Part shown: piece after piece, positions 17,133 through 26,379 of the stretch
Layout of the letters: each line of letters opens with the position of its first letter
Numbering within the stretch: the stretch's first letter is position 1
From: JADGHE01 sp035716025
GTDB taxonomy: Bacteria; Pseudomonadota; Alphaproteobacteria; Rhizobiales; Xanthobacteraceae
DNA length: 64,000 nucleotides
Reading direction: 5' to 3'
Assembly: GCA_035716025.1 (NCBI GenBank)
Contig: DASTKH010000003.1
Location: 1-64,000, forward strand
Notes under the pieces: generated by a model
Databases searched by the model: none
The model's input: only the letters and a program-made list of their open reading frames with translations
What the model was told of the DNA's origin: nothing
Translations under genes and position numbers: made by a program

Positions 17133-18059
17133 ATGTCTTCGATCATTTCGGTACGGAATCTTTCCAAGACCTACAAATCGGGCTTCCAGGCGCTCAAGAA
17201 CATCAACCTGGAAATCCGTTCCGGCGAGATTTTCGGCCTGCTCGGCCCCAACGGCGCGGGAAAGACGACGCTGATCTCGATCATCTGTGGCATCGTGACG
17301 CCCTCGGGCGGCAAGGTGACGGTGGGCGGACATGACATCGTTCACGACTACCGGGCCGCCCGCGCGCTGATCGGCCTCGTCCCGCAGGAGCTCACCACGG
17401 ACGCCTTCGAGACGGTCTGGGCCACGACGAGCTTCTCCCGCGGTCTGTTCGGCAAGCCCAAGAATCCCGCGCACGTCGAGAAGGTGCTCAAGGCGCTGTC
17501 GCTGTGGGACAAGAAGGACGCGAAGATCATGACGCTGTCGGGCGGCATGAAGCGACGCGTGCTGATTGCCAAGGCGTTGGCTCACGAGCCGCGCATCCTG
17601 TTCCTCGACGAGCCGACGGCCGGGGTGGACGTGGAGTTGCGCAAGGACATGTGGCAGATCGTGCGGGATCTGCGGGCCTCCGGGGTCACCATCATCCTGA
17701 CCACGCACTATATCGAAGAGGCCGAGGAAATGGCCGATCGGATCGGCGTCATTTCCAAGGGGGAGATCGTTCTGGTCGAGGAGAAGGCCGAGCTGATTCG
17801 CAAGCTCGGGCGAAAGCAGTTGATCCTGCACCTGCAGGAGCAGCTCGAGGCCATTCCGCAGCGGCTTGCGCCATACCGGCTCGCGCTCGCCGGAGACGGA
17901 ACCACACTTGTGTACGACTACGACACGCGTGGCGAGCGGACCGGCATCACGCGCCTGCTGCGCGACCTCAGCGAAGCCGGCATTCGCTTCCGCGACCTCG
18001 AGACGACTCAAAGTTCGCTCGAGGAAATCTTTGTCAATCTGGTGAGCGAGCGGCGATGA
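17133..18059 (+). CDS. ABC-2 type exporter, ATP-binding subunit
   Basis: 308 residues. Walker A LGPNGAGKTT lies at 37-46, the signature LSGGMKRR at 135-142 and Walker B ILFLDEPTAGVD at 155-166, followed by the H-loop TTHYIEEAEEMADR. The last 80 residues form the extra C-terminal domain usual in DrrA/YadG-type exporters of drugs, lipids or polysaccharides. It overlaps the permease gene by four bases (ATGA), so the two are translationally coupled. Closest in layout to E. coli yadG-yadH. Confidence 0.93.
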   Translation: MSSIISVRNLSKTYKSGFQALKNINLEIRSGEIFGLLGPNGAGKTTLISIICGIVTPSGGKVTVGGHDIVHDYRAARALIGLVPQELTTDAFETVWATTSFSRGLFGKPKNPAHVEKVLKALSLWDKKDAKIMTLSGGMKRRVLIAKALAHEPRILFLDEPTAGVDVELRKDMWQIVRDLRASGVTIILTTHYIEEAEEMADRIGVISKGEIVLVEEKAELIRKLGRKQLILHLQEQLEAIPQRLAPYRLALAGDGTTLVYDYDTRGERTGITRLLRDLSEAGIRFRDLETTQSSLEEIFVNLVSERR

Positions 18060-18817
18060 ACTGGCGCGCAGTCCAAGCGATCTATGTCTTCGAGATGGCG
18101 CGCACCGCGCGCACCCTGTTGCAGAGCATCGTCTCCCCGGTGGTTTCGACCTCGCTCTACTTTGTGGTGTTCGGGGCGGCAATCGGCGGCCGCATCGCGG
18201 AGATCGGCGGCGTGGCCTACGGGGCCTTCATCGTGCCGGGTCTCATCATGATGATGCTGCTGACCCAGAGCGTGATGAACGCATCGTTCGGCATTTATTT
18301 TCCGCGCTTCATCGGCACGATCTATGAGATCCTCTCCGCGCCGGTGTCGTATTTCGAGATCGTCGTCGGCTATGTCGGAGCGGCGGCGAGCAAATCCATC
18401 ATCCTGGGCTTGATCATCCTCGTGACTTCGGGCCTGTTCGTCCCGCTGCGGATTGCGCACCCGTTTTGGATGTTGACATTCCTTGTCTTGACGGCCGTGA
18501 CGTTCAGCCTGCTTGGCTTCATCATTGGCATCTGGGCGGAGGGCTTTGAAAAGCTGCAGGTGGTTCCGCTGCTTGTCATCACGCCGCTCACCTTCCTCGG
18601 CGGCAGCTTCTACTCGATCGACGTCTTGCCCTCGCCCTGGCAGACGATCGCCCTGTTCAACCCGGTGGTCTATCTCATCAGCGGCTTCCGCTGGAGCTTC
18701 TTCGAGGTTGCCGACGTCCATGTCGGCGTCAGCCTCGCGATGACGCTCGCCTTCCTCATGGTTTGCATGGCCGTCGTGGCTTGGATCTTCCGCACCGGCT
18801 ATCGGCTGAAGAACTAG
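18056..18817 (+). CDS. ABC-2 type exporter, permease subunit
   Basis: 253 residues with six membrane helices. It opens with a cytoplasmic segment NWRAVQAIYVFEMARTARTLLQS, then helices 1-6. The ABC-2 family motif falls near LSAPVSYFEIVVGYVGAAASKS, the coupling helix region. The C-terminal part LGGSFYSIDVLPSPWQTIALFNPVVYLISGFR carries the family's typical conserved ending. The start is the ATG overlapping the stop of the ATPase gene. Together they should form a homodimer-plus-ATPase exporter in the inner membrane; the substrate is unknown. Confidence 0.92.
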   Translation: MNWRAVQAIYVFEMARTARTLLQSIVSPVVSTSLYFVVFGAAIGGRIAEIGGVAYGAFIVPGLIMMMLLTQSVMNASFGIYFPRFIGTIYEILSAPVSYFEIVVGYVGAAASKSIILGLIILVTSGLFVPLRIAHPFWMLTFLVLTAVTFSLLGFIIGIWAEGFEKLQVVPLLVITPLTFLGGSFYSIDVLPSPWQTIALFNPVVYLISGFRWSFFEVADVHVGVSLAMTLAFLMVCMAVVAWIFRTGYRLKN

Positions 18818-19159
18818 ACGGTTTGTCGTGTCTCGCCCCGTAATGTGGTCCCGGCAGCCCGATTCGGATGCCCGTCTCTGCCCTTCGCGGGGCCGGCGGC
18901 GGCCTCCCCTGGCGGCGGGCGAAGGGTGCGAAACCACACCTCGAAGGCCGGCAGGCCCCTGTCACCTCGGCTCTTTGCGGCGCGCCTTAAGGGCCGGGCC
19001 CGAAGATTTGGCCCAGGCCGGCTTTGGCTTGCCGTTTGCATCCCGCATTGGCTATAGGCCATGGAGAAAACGGCCGCAGGTTGGCTGGACACGGCCCTCG
19101 CTTCCGGCCGTCCGGCCAAGCCCACGGACGGGCCTCACGATGCGGCGCTAGGGACCCCC

Positions 19160-21433
19160 ATGTCGATTCGTGGCGCGCTCGGCGGTCCGCGCGTGCTGCT
19201 GCGCCGGCTTCGCGAAGTCATGGCGGAGCCGGTCAGCGCGCAGGAACGCCTGGACAAGATCGTCGTGCTGATCGCCGCCAACATGGTTGCGGAGGTCTGC
19301 TCGGTCTATGTCCTGCGCGTCGACGGGACGCTTGAACTCTACGCCACAGAGGGTCTGAACCCGCAAGCGGTCCACCAGACGGTGATTGGGCCTAACGAGG
19401 GCCTTGTGGGCCTTGTCGCGCGCGAGGCGAGCCCCATCAGCCTCTCCGAGGCCCACACCCACCCGGCCTTCTCCTACCGGCCGGAAACCGGGGAGGAGAT
19501 CTACCACTCGTTTCTCGGCGTCCCGATCCTGCGGGCAGGAAACACGCTCGGCGTCCTGGTGGTGCAGAACCGGGCCCGGCGGACCTATTCGGAAGAGGAA
19601 ATCGAGGCGCTCCAGACCACCGCGATGGTGCTGGCGGAAATGGTCGCCTCGGGCGAGCTCTCCGCCCTCGCGCGGCCCGGCCAGGAACCGGCGGTGCGTC
19701 GCCGCCTCCAGCTCACGGGGGTGGCGCTCGCGGACGGAATCGCGCTCGGCCACGTGGTCCTGCACGAGCCGCGCGTGGTCATCACCAATTTCATCGCCGA
19801 CGACATCCAGAAGGAGCTCAAGCGGCTCGACCAGGCGGTGGAATCCCTCCAGTCGGACATCGACACGATGCTGACGCGGGGAGACGTGGCCGATGCCGGC
19901 GAACACCGCGAGGTGCTCGAGGCCTTCCGGATGTTCGCTTATGACCGCGGCTGGCTGCACCGCATGCGTGAAGCGGTGATGACAGGCCTCACCGCGGAGG
20001 CGGCAGTCGAACGCGTCGAATCCGATACGCGTGCGCGCATGATGCGACAGACCGATCCGGTGATGCGCGAGCGCCTGCACGACCTCGACGATCTCGCGAA
20101 CCGGCTGTTGCGGAAGCTCACGGGACAGGGAAACGCCCCACGCCGGGAGAGCTTGCCGGAAAACGCCGTCATCGTCGCCCGCACCATGGGGCCGGCGGCC
20201 TTGCTTGACTACGACCGCTCGCGCCTGCGCGGCCTGGTTCTCGAAGAGGGCGGGCCGACGTCCCATGTCAGCATCGTCGCGCGTGCGCTCGGTATCGCGG
20301 CCGTGGGCCAGGCCGCCAATGTGACGAGCCTTGCCGATTCCGGCGACGCCATCATCGTGGACGGACTGTCGGGCGAGGTGCATATTCGGCCGCCCGCCGA
20401 CATCGAGAACGCCTATGCCGAAAAAGTGCGCTTTCGCGCGCGTCGGCAGGCCCAGTATCGGCGGCTCAGGGATCGTCCCTGCATCACGCGCGACGGCGAG
20501 GAGATCAAGCTGCTGCTCAATGCGGGCCTGCTGGTCGACCTTCCGCACATCGAAGAGACCGGTGCCTCCGGGATCGGCCTGTTCCGCACCGAATTGCAAT
20601 TCATGGTGGCGGCGGCTTTTCCGCGTACGGCCGAACAATTGAAACTTTACCAGGCCGTGCTCGACGCGGCGGGGGAGCGGCCGGTGACGTTTCGCACCCT
20701 CGATGTGGGCGGCGACAAGGTTCTTCCCTATATGAGGGTCGTGGAGGAGGAAAATCCCGCCCTGGGATGGCGAGCGATTCGGCTCGGCCTCGATCGCCCG
20801 GGGCTCCTCCGCAGCCAGATTCGCGCGCTCCTGCGCGCGGCGGCGGGGCGCAGGCTCCGCATGATGTTTCCGATGGTTTCGGCGATCGACGAGTTCGACA
20901 AGGCCCGCGCGCTCGTGGAGCACGAGCTCACGCATCTGCGGCGGCACGGCCACCTCCTGCCCAACGAAATCGAAGTCGGCTGCATGTTGGAAGTGCCGGC
21001 GCTGCTCTATCAGCTCGACGAGCTTCTGACGCGTGTCGATTTCCTGTCCATCGGATCGAACGACCTCGTGCAGTTCATGTTTGCGGCGGACCGAGGAAAC
21101 AGCTGGGTTGCCGACCGCTTCGACTCCATTTCGGTGCCGGTCCTGCGAGCGCTTCGCCACGTCGCCCAGAAGGGGCGCGCGCACCAGAAGCCCGTCACCC
21201 TGTGCGGCGAATTGGCCTCGAAGCCGATCGGCGCCCTGGCTCTCGTCGCCATCGGCTACCGTTCCCTGTCCCTGTCGCCATCCGCGATCGGGCCGATAAA
21301 GTCCATGCTTCTCGAAGTCGACACGCGTCGGGTCGCCGCTCTCGTGAACGATTTGCTCGATCGTCCGGCCGCGCGGATCTCGCTGCGCCAGGAATTGGCG
21401 TCGTTCGCGGCGACGGAAGGATTGCAGTTTTGA
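19160..21433 (+). CDS. ptsP: phosphoenolpyruvate-protein phosphotransferase of the nitrogen PTS (EI-Ntr)
   Basis: 757 residues from the ATG at 19160, which follows AGGGA; an ATG at 19061 would add 33 low-complexity residues. Order: GAF domain about 20-165, PEP-utilising N-terminal and HPr-binding helices, mobile domain with the phosphorylated histidine in GGPTSHVSIVARALG (about 369), then the PEP-binding barrel with GIGLFRTELQFM, DVGGDKVLPY and the active-site Cys in VTLCGELASKP. EI-Ntr starts the PtsP-NPr-EIIA-Ntr relay, which senses nitrogen (the GAF domain binds glutamine in studied cases) and controls potassium and stress functions. It sits five bases before prfA. Confidence 0.96.
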   Translation: MSIRGALGGPRVLLRRLREVMAEPVSAQERLDKIVVLIAANMVAEVCSVYVLRVDGTLELYATEGLNPQAVHQTVIGPNEGLVGLVAREASPISLSEAHTHPAFSYRPETGEEIYHSFLGVPILRAGNTLGVLVVQNRARRTYSEEEIEALQTTAMVLAEMVASGELSALARPGQEPAVRRRLQLTGVALADGIALGHVVLHEPRVVITNFIADDIQKELKRLDQAVESLQSDIDTMLTRGDVADAGEHREVLEAFRMFAYDRGWLHRMREAVMTGLTAEAAVERVESDTRARMMRQTDPVMRERLHDLDDLANRLLRKLTGQGNAPRRESLPENAVIVARTMGPAALLDYDRSRLRGLVLEEGGPTSHVSIVARALGIAAVGQAANVTSLADSGDAIIVDGLSGEVHIRPPADIENAYAEKVRFRARRQAQYRRLRDRPCITRDGEEIKLLLNAGLLVDLPHIEETGASGIGLFRTELQFMVAAAFPRTAEQLKLYQAVLDAAGERPVTFRTLDVGGDKVLPYMRVVEEENPALGWRAIRLGLDRPGLLRSQIRALLRAAAGRRLRMMFPMVSAIDEFDKARALVEHELTHLRRHGHLLPNEIEVGCMLEVPALLYQLDELLTRVDFLSIGSNDLVQFMFAADRGNSWVADRFDSISVPVLRALRHVAQKGRAHQKPVTLCGELASKPIGALALVAIGYRSLSLSPSAIGPIKSMLLEVDTRRVAALVNDLLDRPAARISLRQELASFAATEGLQF

Positions 21434-21437
21434 ACCC

Positions 21438-22517
21438 ATGCTTCAGCCTGCAAAAATCGATGCGCTGATCGCCCGCCACGCAGCGGTCGAAGCGGAGCTT
21501 GCCTCGAATCCCGATCGGGAGACCTATGTGCGTCTGTCGCGCGAATTCGCGGAACTGTCTCCGCTTGCCGCGACCGCGCGCGCCTATCGTTCCGCCAACG
21601 CGGAGCTGCGCGATCTTCAGGCCATGCTCGCGGATTCGGCGACCGATCCCGAAATGCGGGCGCTGGCGGCCGAGGAATTGCCGCGCGTGCAGGCGCGGCG
21701 CGATGCGCTGGAAAAGGAGCTGCGTGCGGCCCTTCTGCCGAAAGACGCACTCGATGAGCGCAACGTCATTCTGGAAATCCGCGCCGGCACGGGCGGCGAC
21801 GAAGCGGCGCTCTTTGCCGGGGATCTGTTTCGCATGTACGAGCGTTATGCGGCGAGCCAGGGCTGGCAGGTGGAGGTGATCTCGGCAAGCGAAGGCACTG
21901 TCGGCGGTTTCAAGGAAATCGTCGCGGAGGTCCGCGGCCGCGGCGCTTTCGCGAAAATGAAGTTCGAGTCCGGCGTTCACCGGGTCCAGCGCGTACCCGC
22001 CACCGAAGCATCGGGCCGCATTCACACGTCGGCAGCGACCGTCGCCGTCTTGCCGGAGCCGGAGGATGTCGACGTGGCGATCAACGAGGCGGATCTCAAG
22101 ATCGACACCATGCGCGCCCAGGGCGCCGGCGGCCAGCATGTCAACAAGACGGAGTCGGCGGTCCGCGTCACGCATCTGCCGACAGGCATCTCTATCGTTG
22201 TGCAGGAAGAGCGTTCGCAGCACCGCAATCGCGCCAAGGCAATGACGGCGCTGCGCGCGCGACTTTATGACCTCGAGCGGCAGCGTCTCGACAGCGAACG
22301 GGCCGCCGAGCGACGCGGCCAAGTCGGGACCGGCGATCGCTCGGAGCGCATTCGCACCTACAACTTCCCGCAAGGTCGGGTCACCGATCACCGAATCAAC
22401 CTGACGCTCTACAAATTGCCGCAGGTCATGGAAGGCGAAGCGCTCGGCGAAATCATCGATGCGTTGATCACCGATCGCCAGGCGGCCTTGCTTGCGGCCG
22501 AAGAGGCTCAGGCCTGA
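21438..22517 (+). CDS. prfA: peptide chain release factor 1
   Basis: 359 residues. The catalytic GGQ is at 231-233 (RAQGAGGQHVNKTESAV). The stop-codon-reading PxT tripeptide, here PAT at 187-189, assigns it to RF1 (UAA/UAG) rather than RF2. The C-terminal DHRINLTLYKLPQVMEG is standard. The glutamine of GGQ is the substrate of PrmC, encoded by the next, overlapping gene. Confidence 0.98.
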   Translation: MLQPAKIDALIARHAAVEAELASNPDRETYVRLSREFAELSPLAATARAYRSANAELRDLQAMLADSATDPEMRALAAEELPRVQARRDALEKELRAALLPKDALDERNVILEIRAGTGGDEAALFAGDLFRMYERYAASQGWQVEVISASEGTVGGFKEIVAEVRGRGAFAKMKFESGVHRVQRVPATEASGRIHTSAATVAVLPEPEDVDVAINEADLKIDTMRAQGAGGQHVNKTESAVRVTHLPTGISIVVQEERSQHRNRAKAMTALRARLYDLERQRLDSERAAERRGQVGTGDRSERIRTYNFPQGRVTDHRINLTLYKLPQVMEGEALGEIIDALITDRQAALLAAEEAQA

Positions 22518-23461
22518 TGCCGCCGGCACGCACGCCTGCGGCGCCGGTTCACCCGCCCGGACATGAGGGCGAGGCTAGGAGGCCCGCGGTGGTCGCCGGC
22601 GACACGGTTGCCCTGGCAAGGCGGAAGCTCACTGCCTTATTTGCAGAGGCCGGTCTCGACTCCCCCGCTCTCGACGCCCGGGTGCTTGTGCAGGACGCAC
22701 TGTGTTGTTCGCATGCCGCGCTGGCCGCTGCGCCCGAGCGGGCGTTGAGTACGGAACAGGCGAACGCCGTCGACGCGCGGGCCAAGCGGCGGCTGCAGGG
22801 GGAGCCTGTCGCCTATATTGTTGGGCGGAAGGAGTTTTGGGGCTTGGCGCTGCACGTTTCACCGGCGACCCTGGTGCCGCGGCCGGAAACCGAGGCGGTT
22901 GTTGAGGCGGCCCTTGCGGCCCTTCCGTCCGAGCTGCGCAGGCGGCCGTTGCGCGTTGCCGATCTGGGCACGGGCTCGGGGGCGATCCTGCTGGCGCTTC
23001 TTGCCGAATTGCCGAACGTCGTCGGCATCGGCATCGACATCAGCGCGGCGGCCGCACGCGTTGCGCGCGAGAATGCGCGACGGCTTGGGTTCGCGGAGCG
23101 CGCGCTGTTCGTCGTTGGCGATCTTGCAAAACCGCTTGCTTCGGGCGCGGGGATCGATCTGATCGTCTCGAATCCCCCATATGTCGAATCCGGGAGCCTC
23201 CGGGAATTGCCGAGAGAAGTCCGGGACTACGAGCCTCGCGTGGCCCTTGACGGCGGGCCTGACGGCCTTCGTGTCTATCGGCGAATTGTAACGGAAGCGG
23301 CAGGGGCTCTCGCGCCCGCGGGACTTATCGCGGTCGAGATCGGCGATGGCCAAGCGCAGCGTGTCAACGCCCTTTTCGCGGCTTGCGGACTCGTCCCGGC
23401 CTGTGCCGCCAAACACGATCTTGCAGGCCGTGAACGTGCCCTTGTATTCCGCCGAGCGTGA
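22517..23461 (+). CDS. prmC: release factor glutamine N5-methyltransferase
   Basis: 314 residues. The SAM-binding loop DLGTGSGAI is at 149-157 and the catalytic NPPY at 219-222, which holds the target glutamine amide. PRPETEAVVEAAL just before the SAM fold is also diagnostic. The ATG shares a base with the prfA stop (TGATG), so the methylase is made together with its substrate RF1. About 25 residues at the N-terminus are Pro/Ala-rich and lie outside the usual domain. Confidence 0.97.
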   Translation: MPPARTPAAPVHPPGHEGEARRPAVVAGDTVALARRKLTALFAEAGLDSPALDARVLVQDALCCSHAALAAAPERALSTEQANAVDARAKRRLQGEPVAYIVGRKEFWGLALHVSPATLVPRPETEAVVEAALAALPSELRRRPLRVADLGTGSGAILLALLAELPNVVGIGIDISAAAARVARENARRLGFAERALFVVGDLAKPLASGAGIDLIVSNPPYVESGSLRELPREVRDYEPRVALDGGPDGLRVYRRIVTEAAGALAPAGLIAVEIGDGQAQRVNALFAACGLVPACAAKHDLAGRERALVFRRA

Positions 23462-23959
23462 GGCAACCGGGCGCCTGCCGCAAATTTCAAAAAACCGCTT
23501 GGATTATGGCGCGGGAACCATTACTTTGGGTTCTAGAAATCGGCCCAAGCTGGTTGGCGCGCCGCTGAAAAGCCCGGGTTTTCCGTGAGGCGGGCGGCGT
23601 GGAGCGAAGCGACCCGAAAGACGACGAACAAGACGACCGTCCGGAAGGAGCGCCGTTTCGCACGCTTTGGGCGCCGACGCCTTTTTTGACGAGGGGCGCG
23701 CACACACGGGGGCGCGCATGACGTGGGGTTGGGCGAAGCTGCGGAAAGCGGCCGCGAATTGACATCAACTGCTGAAACATCAACGCCGGCCGAAGGGCTC
23801 GGCTCATACGAGTCCGTCGGAGAGGAATGCTGCCGAGCACGCGCTCGGTGTCATCTGCATAGCGGACATGCCGGGATTATCGGGCTGTCCGCGGATTCGT
23901 CGATTCGGCAGCGCTCGGTAGGCGCCACCGTCTAACGGAGGGTAGTGAAGCAACGCGCC
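23462..23959. other. gene-free stretch between prmC and the DUF4167 gene
   Basis: 498 bp. TTGACA at 23759-23764 could be a -35 box for the DUF4167 gene, but no good -10 lies at the right distance. The local base composition is less GC-rich near 23500-23530. No RNA gene or credible small frame is seen on either strand. Confidence 0.5.
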
Positions 23960-24655
23960 ATGAGAAACGGTCAGAACAAGCGTATGCGGGGACGCAACCG
24001 CAGCAAGGGTCAAAATCCGCTGACGCGGGTCTATGAATCCAACGGCCCCGACGTGAAGATCCGCGGGACGGCCAGCCACATCGCGGAGAAATATCTTCAA
24101 CTCGCCCGGGACGCGCAGTCGTCCGGCGACCCTGTGGCGGCGGAAAATTACTTTCAGCACGCCGAACACTACTTCCGGCTCATCGCTGCCGCACAGGAGC
24201 AGTTCCGACAAAACACGCCCTATGCGCGAGAAGGCGAGACGCGGGACGTCTTCGACGTCGAAGACGAGGAGGCTTCCGATCAGCCGATCATCTCCGGCGA
24301 GCCGTATGCGCCGCGCGAACAGCCGCATCCTTATTCCGGACCGCGCCAACCGCAGCAGAACTATCCGCGCGAACGTTTCCAGCCCCGCGAACAACCGCAG
24401 CCCTATGCCCCCCGAACCGCCCCGCAGTCGGCTCCCGAGCCGGACGAGCAGGGCGACATCGACCGCCTTCCGGCTTTCGTGACCGGCGGGGCGGCGCCGG
24501 CGTCCCAGCCTGCCACTTACGGTGGCAACGGACACGATGGCGCGGATCGGTTTCCGCTGCATCGCCGCAGGCGCCGGCGGCACGGATCTCCACGGGAGAA
24601 TCAGCCTTCGGGCGAACCGGGCGACACGCAGCCTTCGCACACCCAGGGCGAATAA
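23960..24655 (+). CDS. DUF4167-family protein
   Basis: 231 residues from the ATG at 23960 (a GTG at 23945 is in frame, but family members start MRxGQN). The conserved part is residues 1-80: MRNGQNKRMRGRNRSKGQ, then NPLTRVYESNGPDVKIRGTA and an EKYLQLARDAQSSGDPVAAENYFQHAEHYFR helix pair. The rest is disordered, with repeated PREQPQPY-like segments and a basic RRRRRRHGS cluster. An RNA-binding role is plausible from the basic ends, but the family is not characterised. It follows prmC in this block, as in many rhizobia. Its last 55 bp overlap the convergent methyltransferase gene. Confidence 0.9.
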   Translation: MRNGQNKRMRGRNRSKGQNPLTRVYESNGPDVKIRGTASHIAEKYLQLARDAQSSGDPVAAENYFQHAEHYFRLIAAAQEQFRQNTPYAREGETRDVFDVEDEEASDQPIISGEPYAPREQPHPYSGPRQPQQNYPRERFQPREQPQPYAPRTAPQSAPEPDEQGDIDRLPAFVTGGAAPASQPATYGGNGHDGADRFPLHRRRRRRHGSPRENQPSGEPGDTQPSHTQGE

Positions 24656-25428
24656 GAGATGATGCCGTAGGCTTGCCCGCGGCCGGTCGCGTGGGCGACG
24701 CCTCCCGGTGAGGGCGCAAGCACCGGTTCGAGGGAAGGCACAAGCCGGCGGCGTTCGCGCCGGGCGGGTACCGGCCGATACACCTGCTTCATCGCCTCCA
24801 CAATGTGGACGCCGGCGAACGGTGCCGAAATGGCCGCCGCCGCCCTTTCCCAGACGGCTGCCGAGCGCAGAAACCAGGGCCGCGGAACCGGCGGCACATA
24901 GAGGGCCTCGTCCCACCCCGTCGGGGTAAACCACGATTCCCGGAGAAGGGTCGTAATCTGCGCGCGGGAGTACGGGCGACCGTTGCCGAACGGCGTCATG
25001 TCCATCCGCGCCCAGAGGCCGCGGCGGTTGGGGATAACGGCAAGCAACCGTCCTCCGGCCGCGAGCACGCGCCAGACTTCGCGCAAGAGGGCGACGGTGT
25101 CGTGCGACATTTCGATTGCATGCACGAGCAGAATGCGATCGACCGTCGCGTCCGCCAGCGGCAATTCCAGCTCGTCCACCAGCGCCGACATGGTCGGCTT
25201 TTGCGACGGCCACTTCACGACGCCCTGCGAGGCGGGCATGAAGGCGAGACAGCGCTCCGCCTCGTCGCGGAAAAGTCCAAGATAGGGGGTTGCATAGCCG
25301 AGGCCCACGAGCCGCAACCCCCGCACGTCGGGCCAGCGTGCGCGCACGCCGCGGCCGACGAAACGGCGTGCCACGGCGCCGAGCGGCTGGCCGTAGAAGT
25401 GACGCAGATCGACGACGTCAATCGACAT
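24601..25428 (-). CDS. class I SAM-dependent methyltransferase
   Basis: 275 residues. It has the distant methyltransferase fold seen in rhizobial proteins beside gloB: LRLVGLGYATPYLGLFRDEAER in place of the classical GxGxG strand, VDRILLVHAIEMSHD for the second acidic strand, and LREVWRVLAAGGRLLAVIPNRRGLWAR for strand 5. The start ATG at 25428 is divergent from gloB by 69 bp. The substrate is unknown. The C-terminal 18 codons overlap, on the opposite strand, the end of the DUF4167 gene. Confidence 0.85.
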   Translation of the reverse strand: MSIDVVDLRHFYGQPLGAVARRFVGRGVRARWPDVRGLRLVGLGYATPYLGLFRDEAERCLAFMPASQGVVKWPSQKPTMSALVDELELPLADATVDRILLVHAIEMSHDTVALLREVWRVLAAGGRLLAVIPNRRGLWARMDMTPFGNGRPYSRAQITTLLRESWFTPTGWDEALYVPPVPRPWFLRSAAVWERAAAAISAPFAGVHIVEAMKQVYRPVPARRERRRLVPSLEPVLAPSPGGVAHATGRGQAYGIISYSPWVCEGCVSPGSPEG

Positions 25429-25497
25429 GGCCGGTCCGCGATTGGGAGAGACGAGTCATTGTGCTAACTGTCCCGAACCCAACAAACGGTCGGAACA

Positions 25498-26271
25498 ATG
25501 CCCGCAACAGTCCACCAGTTCCTGTGCCTTGAGGACAATTTCGGCGTTCTTGTCCACGACGAAGCGAGCGGTGCGACGGCCGCAATCGACGCGCCGGAAG
25601 CCGCGGCCGTCGAGCGCGCGCTCTCCGAGACGGGCTGGAAACTGACCGACATCGTGGTGACCCACCACCATAGTGATCACACCGCCGGCATCCCGGCTCT
25701 CAAGAGGAACCACGGCTGCCGCGTGGTTGCGCCGCGGGCCGAGGCGGCGCGCATCGGCACCGCGGACGAAACGGTCGCCGATGGCGACACCGTCAAAGTC
25801 GGCAGCCTGACGGCGCGGGTGCTCGAGACACCTGGTCATACGGCCGGGCATGTCTCCTACTGGTTCGAAGCCGACAGGCTGGCTTTCGTCGGCGATACCC
25901 TGTTTTCGATCGGCTGCGGCCGGGTGATCGAGGGCGATGCGGCCATGATGTGGAACTCGCTTTGCAAATTGCGCGCGCTGCCGGACGATACCGTGTTTTA
26001 CTGCGGACACGAATACACTAAGGCCAATATCGCCTTTGCGCTCACGATCGATCCCGACAATGCGGCCTTGAAGCGGCGCGCGAACGAGGTCGAGGCTCTG
26101 CGGGCGCAGGGCAAGGCAACTTTGCCGGCCACCATCGGCGCCGAGAAGGCCGCGAATCCTTTCCTTCGGGCGGACGACCCGAATCTTGCATCCCGCTTGG
26201 GGCTTTCCGGCCGTCCGCCGGCCGAAGTCTTCGCCAAGATCCGGGGCGCGAAGGACACCTTCCGCGGGTAG
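25498..26271 (+). CDS. gloB: hydroxyacylglutathione hydrolase (glyoxalase II)
   Basis: 257 residues. The metallo-beta-lactamase zinc motif is THHHSDHTAG at 55-64. TPGHTAGHVSYW and FVGDTLFSIGCGR supply the remaining ligands, and CGHEYTKANIAFA with RR/K residues in the C-terminal helical domain binds glutathione. It hydrolyses S-lactoylglutathione to lactate and glutathione, completing methylglyoxal detoxification. Confidence 0.96.
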   Translation: MPATVHQFLCLEDNFGVLVHDEASGATAAIDAPEAAAVERALSETGWKLTDIVVTHHHSDHTAGIPALKRNHGCRVVAPRAEAARIGTADETVADGDTVKVGSLTARVLETPGHTAGHVSYWFEADRLAFVGDTLFSIGCGRVIEGDAAMMWNSLCKLRALPDDTVFYCGHEYTKANIAFALTIDPDNAALKRRANEVEALRAQGKATLPATIGAEKAANPFLRADDPNLASRLGLSGRPPAEVFAKIRGAKDTFRG

Positions 26272-26379
26272 TGTGGGGGCGTCGCAAGGCGGACTGTCTC
26301 ACGTCAGGCGCGGGCGGCGGGCTCTGCAGCGCGGGTTGCCTTCGGCCCGGGAGCGCAGGGAACGCACCCTTTGCCGGCG

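Noticed and set aside
19148..21439. 763-codon open frame on the minus strand opposite ptsP
   Set aside because: It is the antisense shadow of a well-conserved ptsP gene in GC-rich DNA; the translation is rich in Arg and His and resembles no protein family.
23462..23959. Small RNA or gene in the gap before the DUF4167 gene
   Set aside because: No tRNA-like fold, strong promoter pair, terminator or frame with SD was found.
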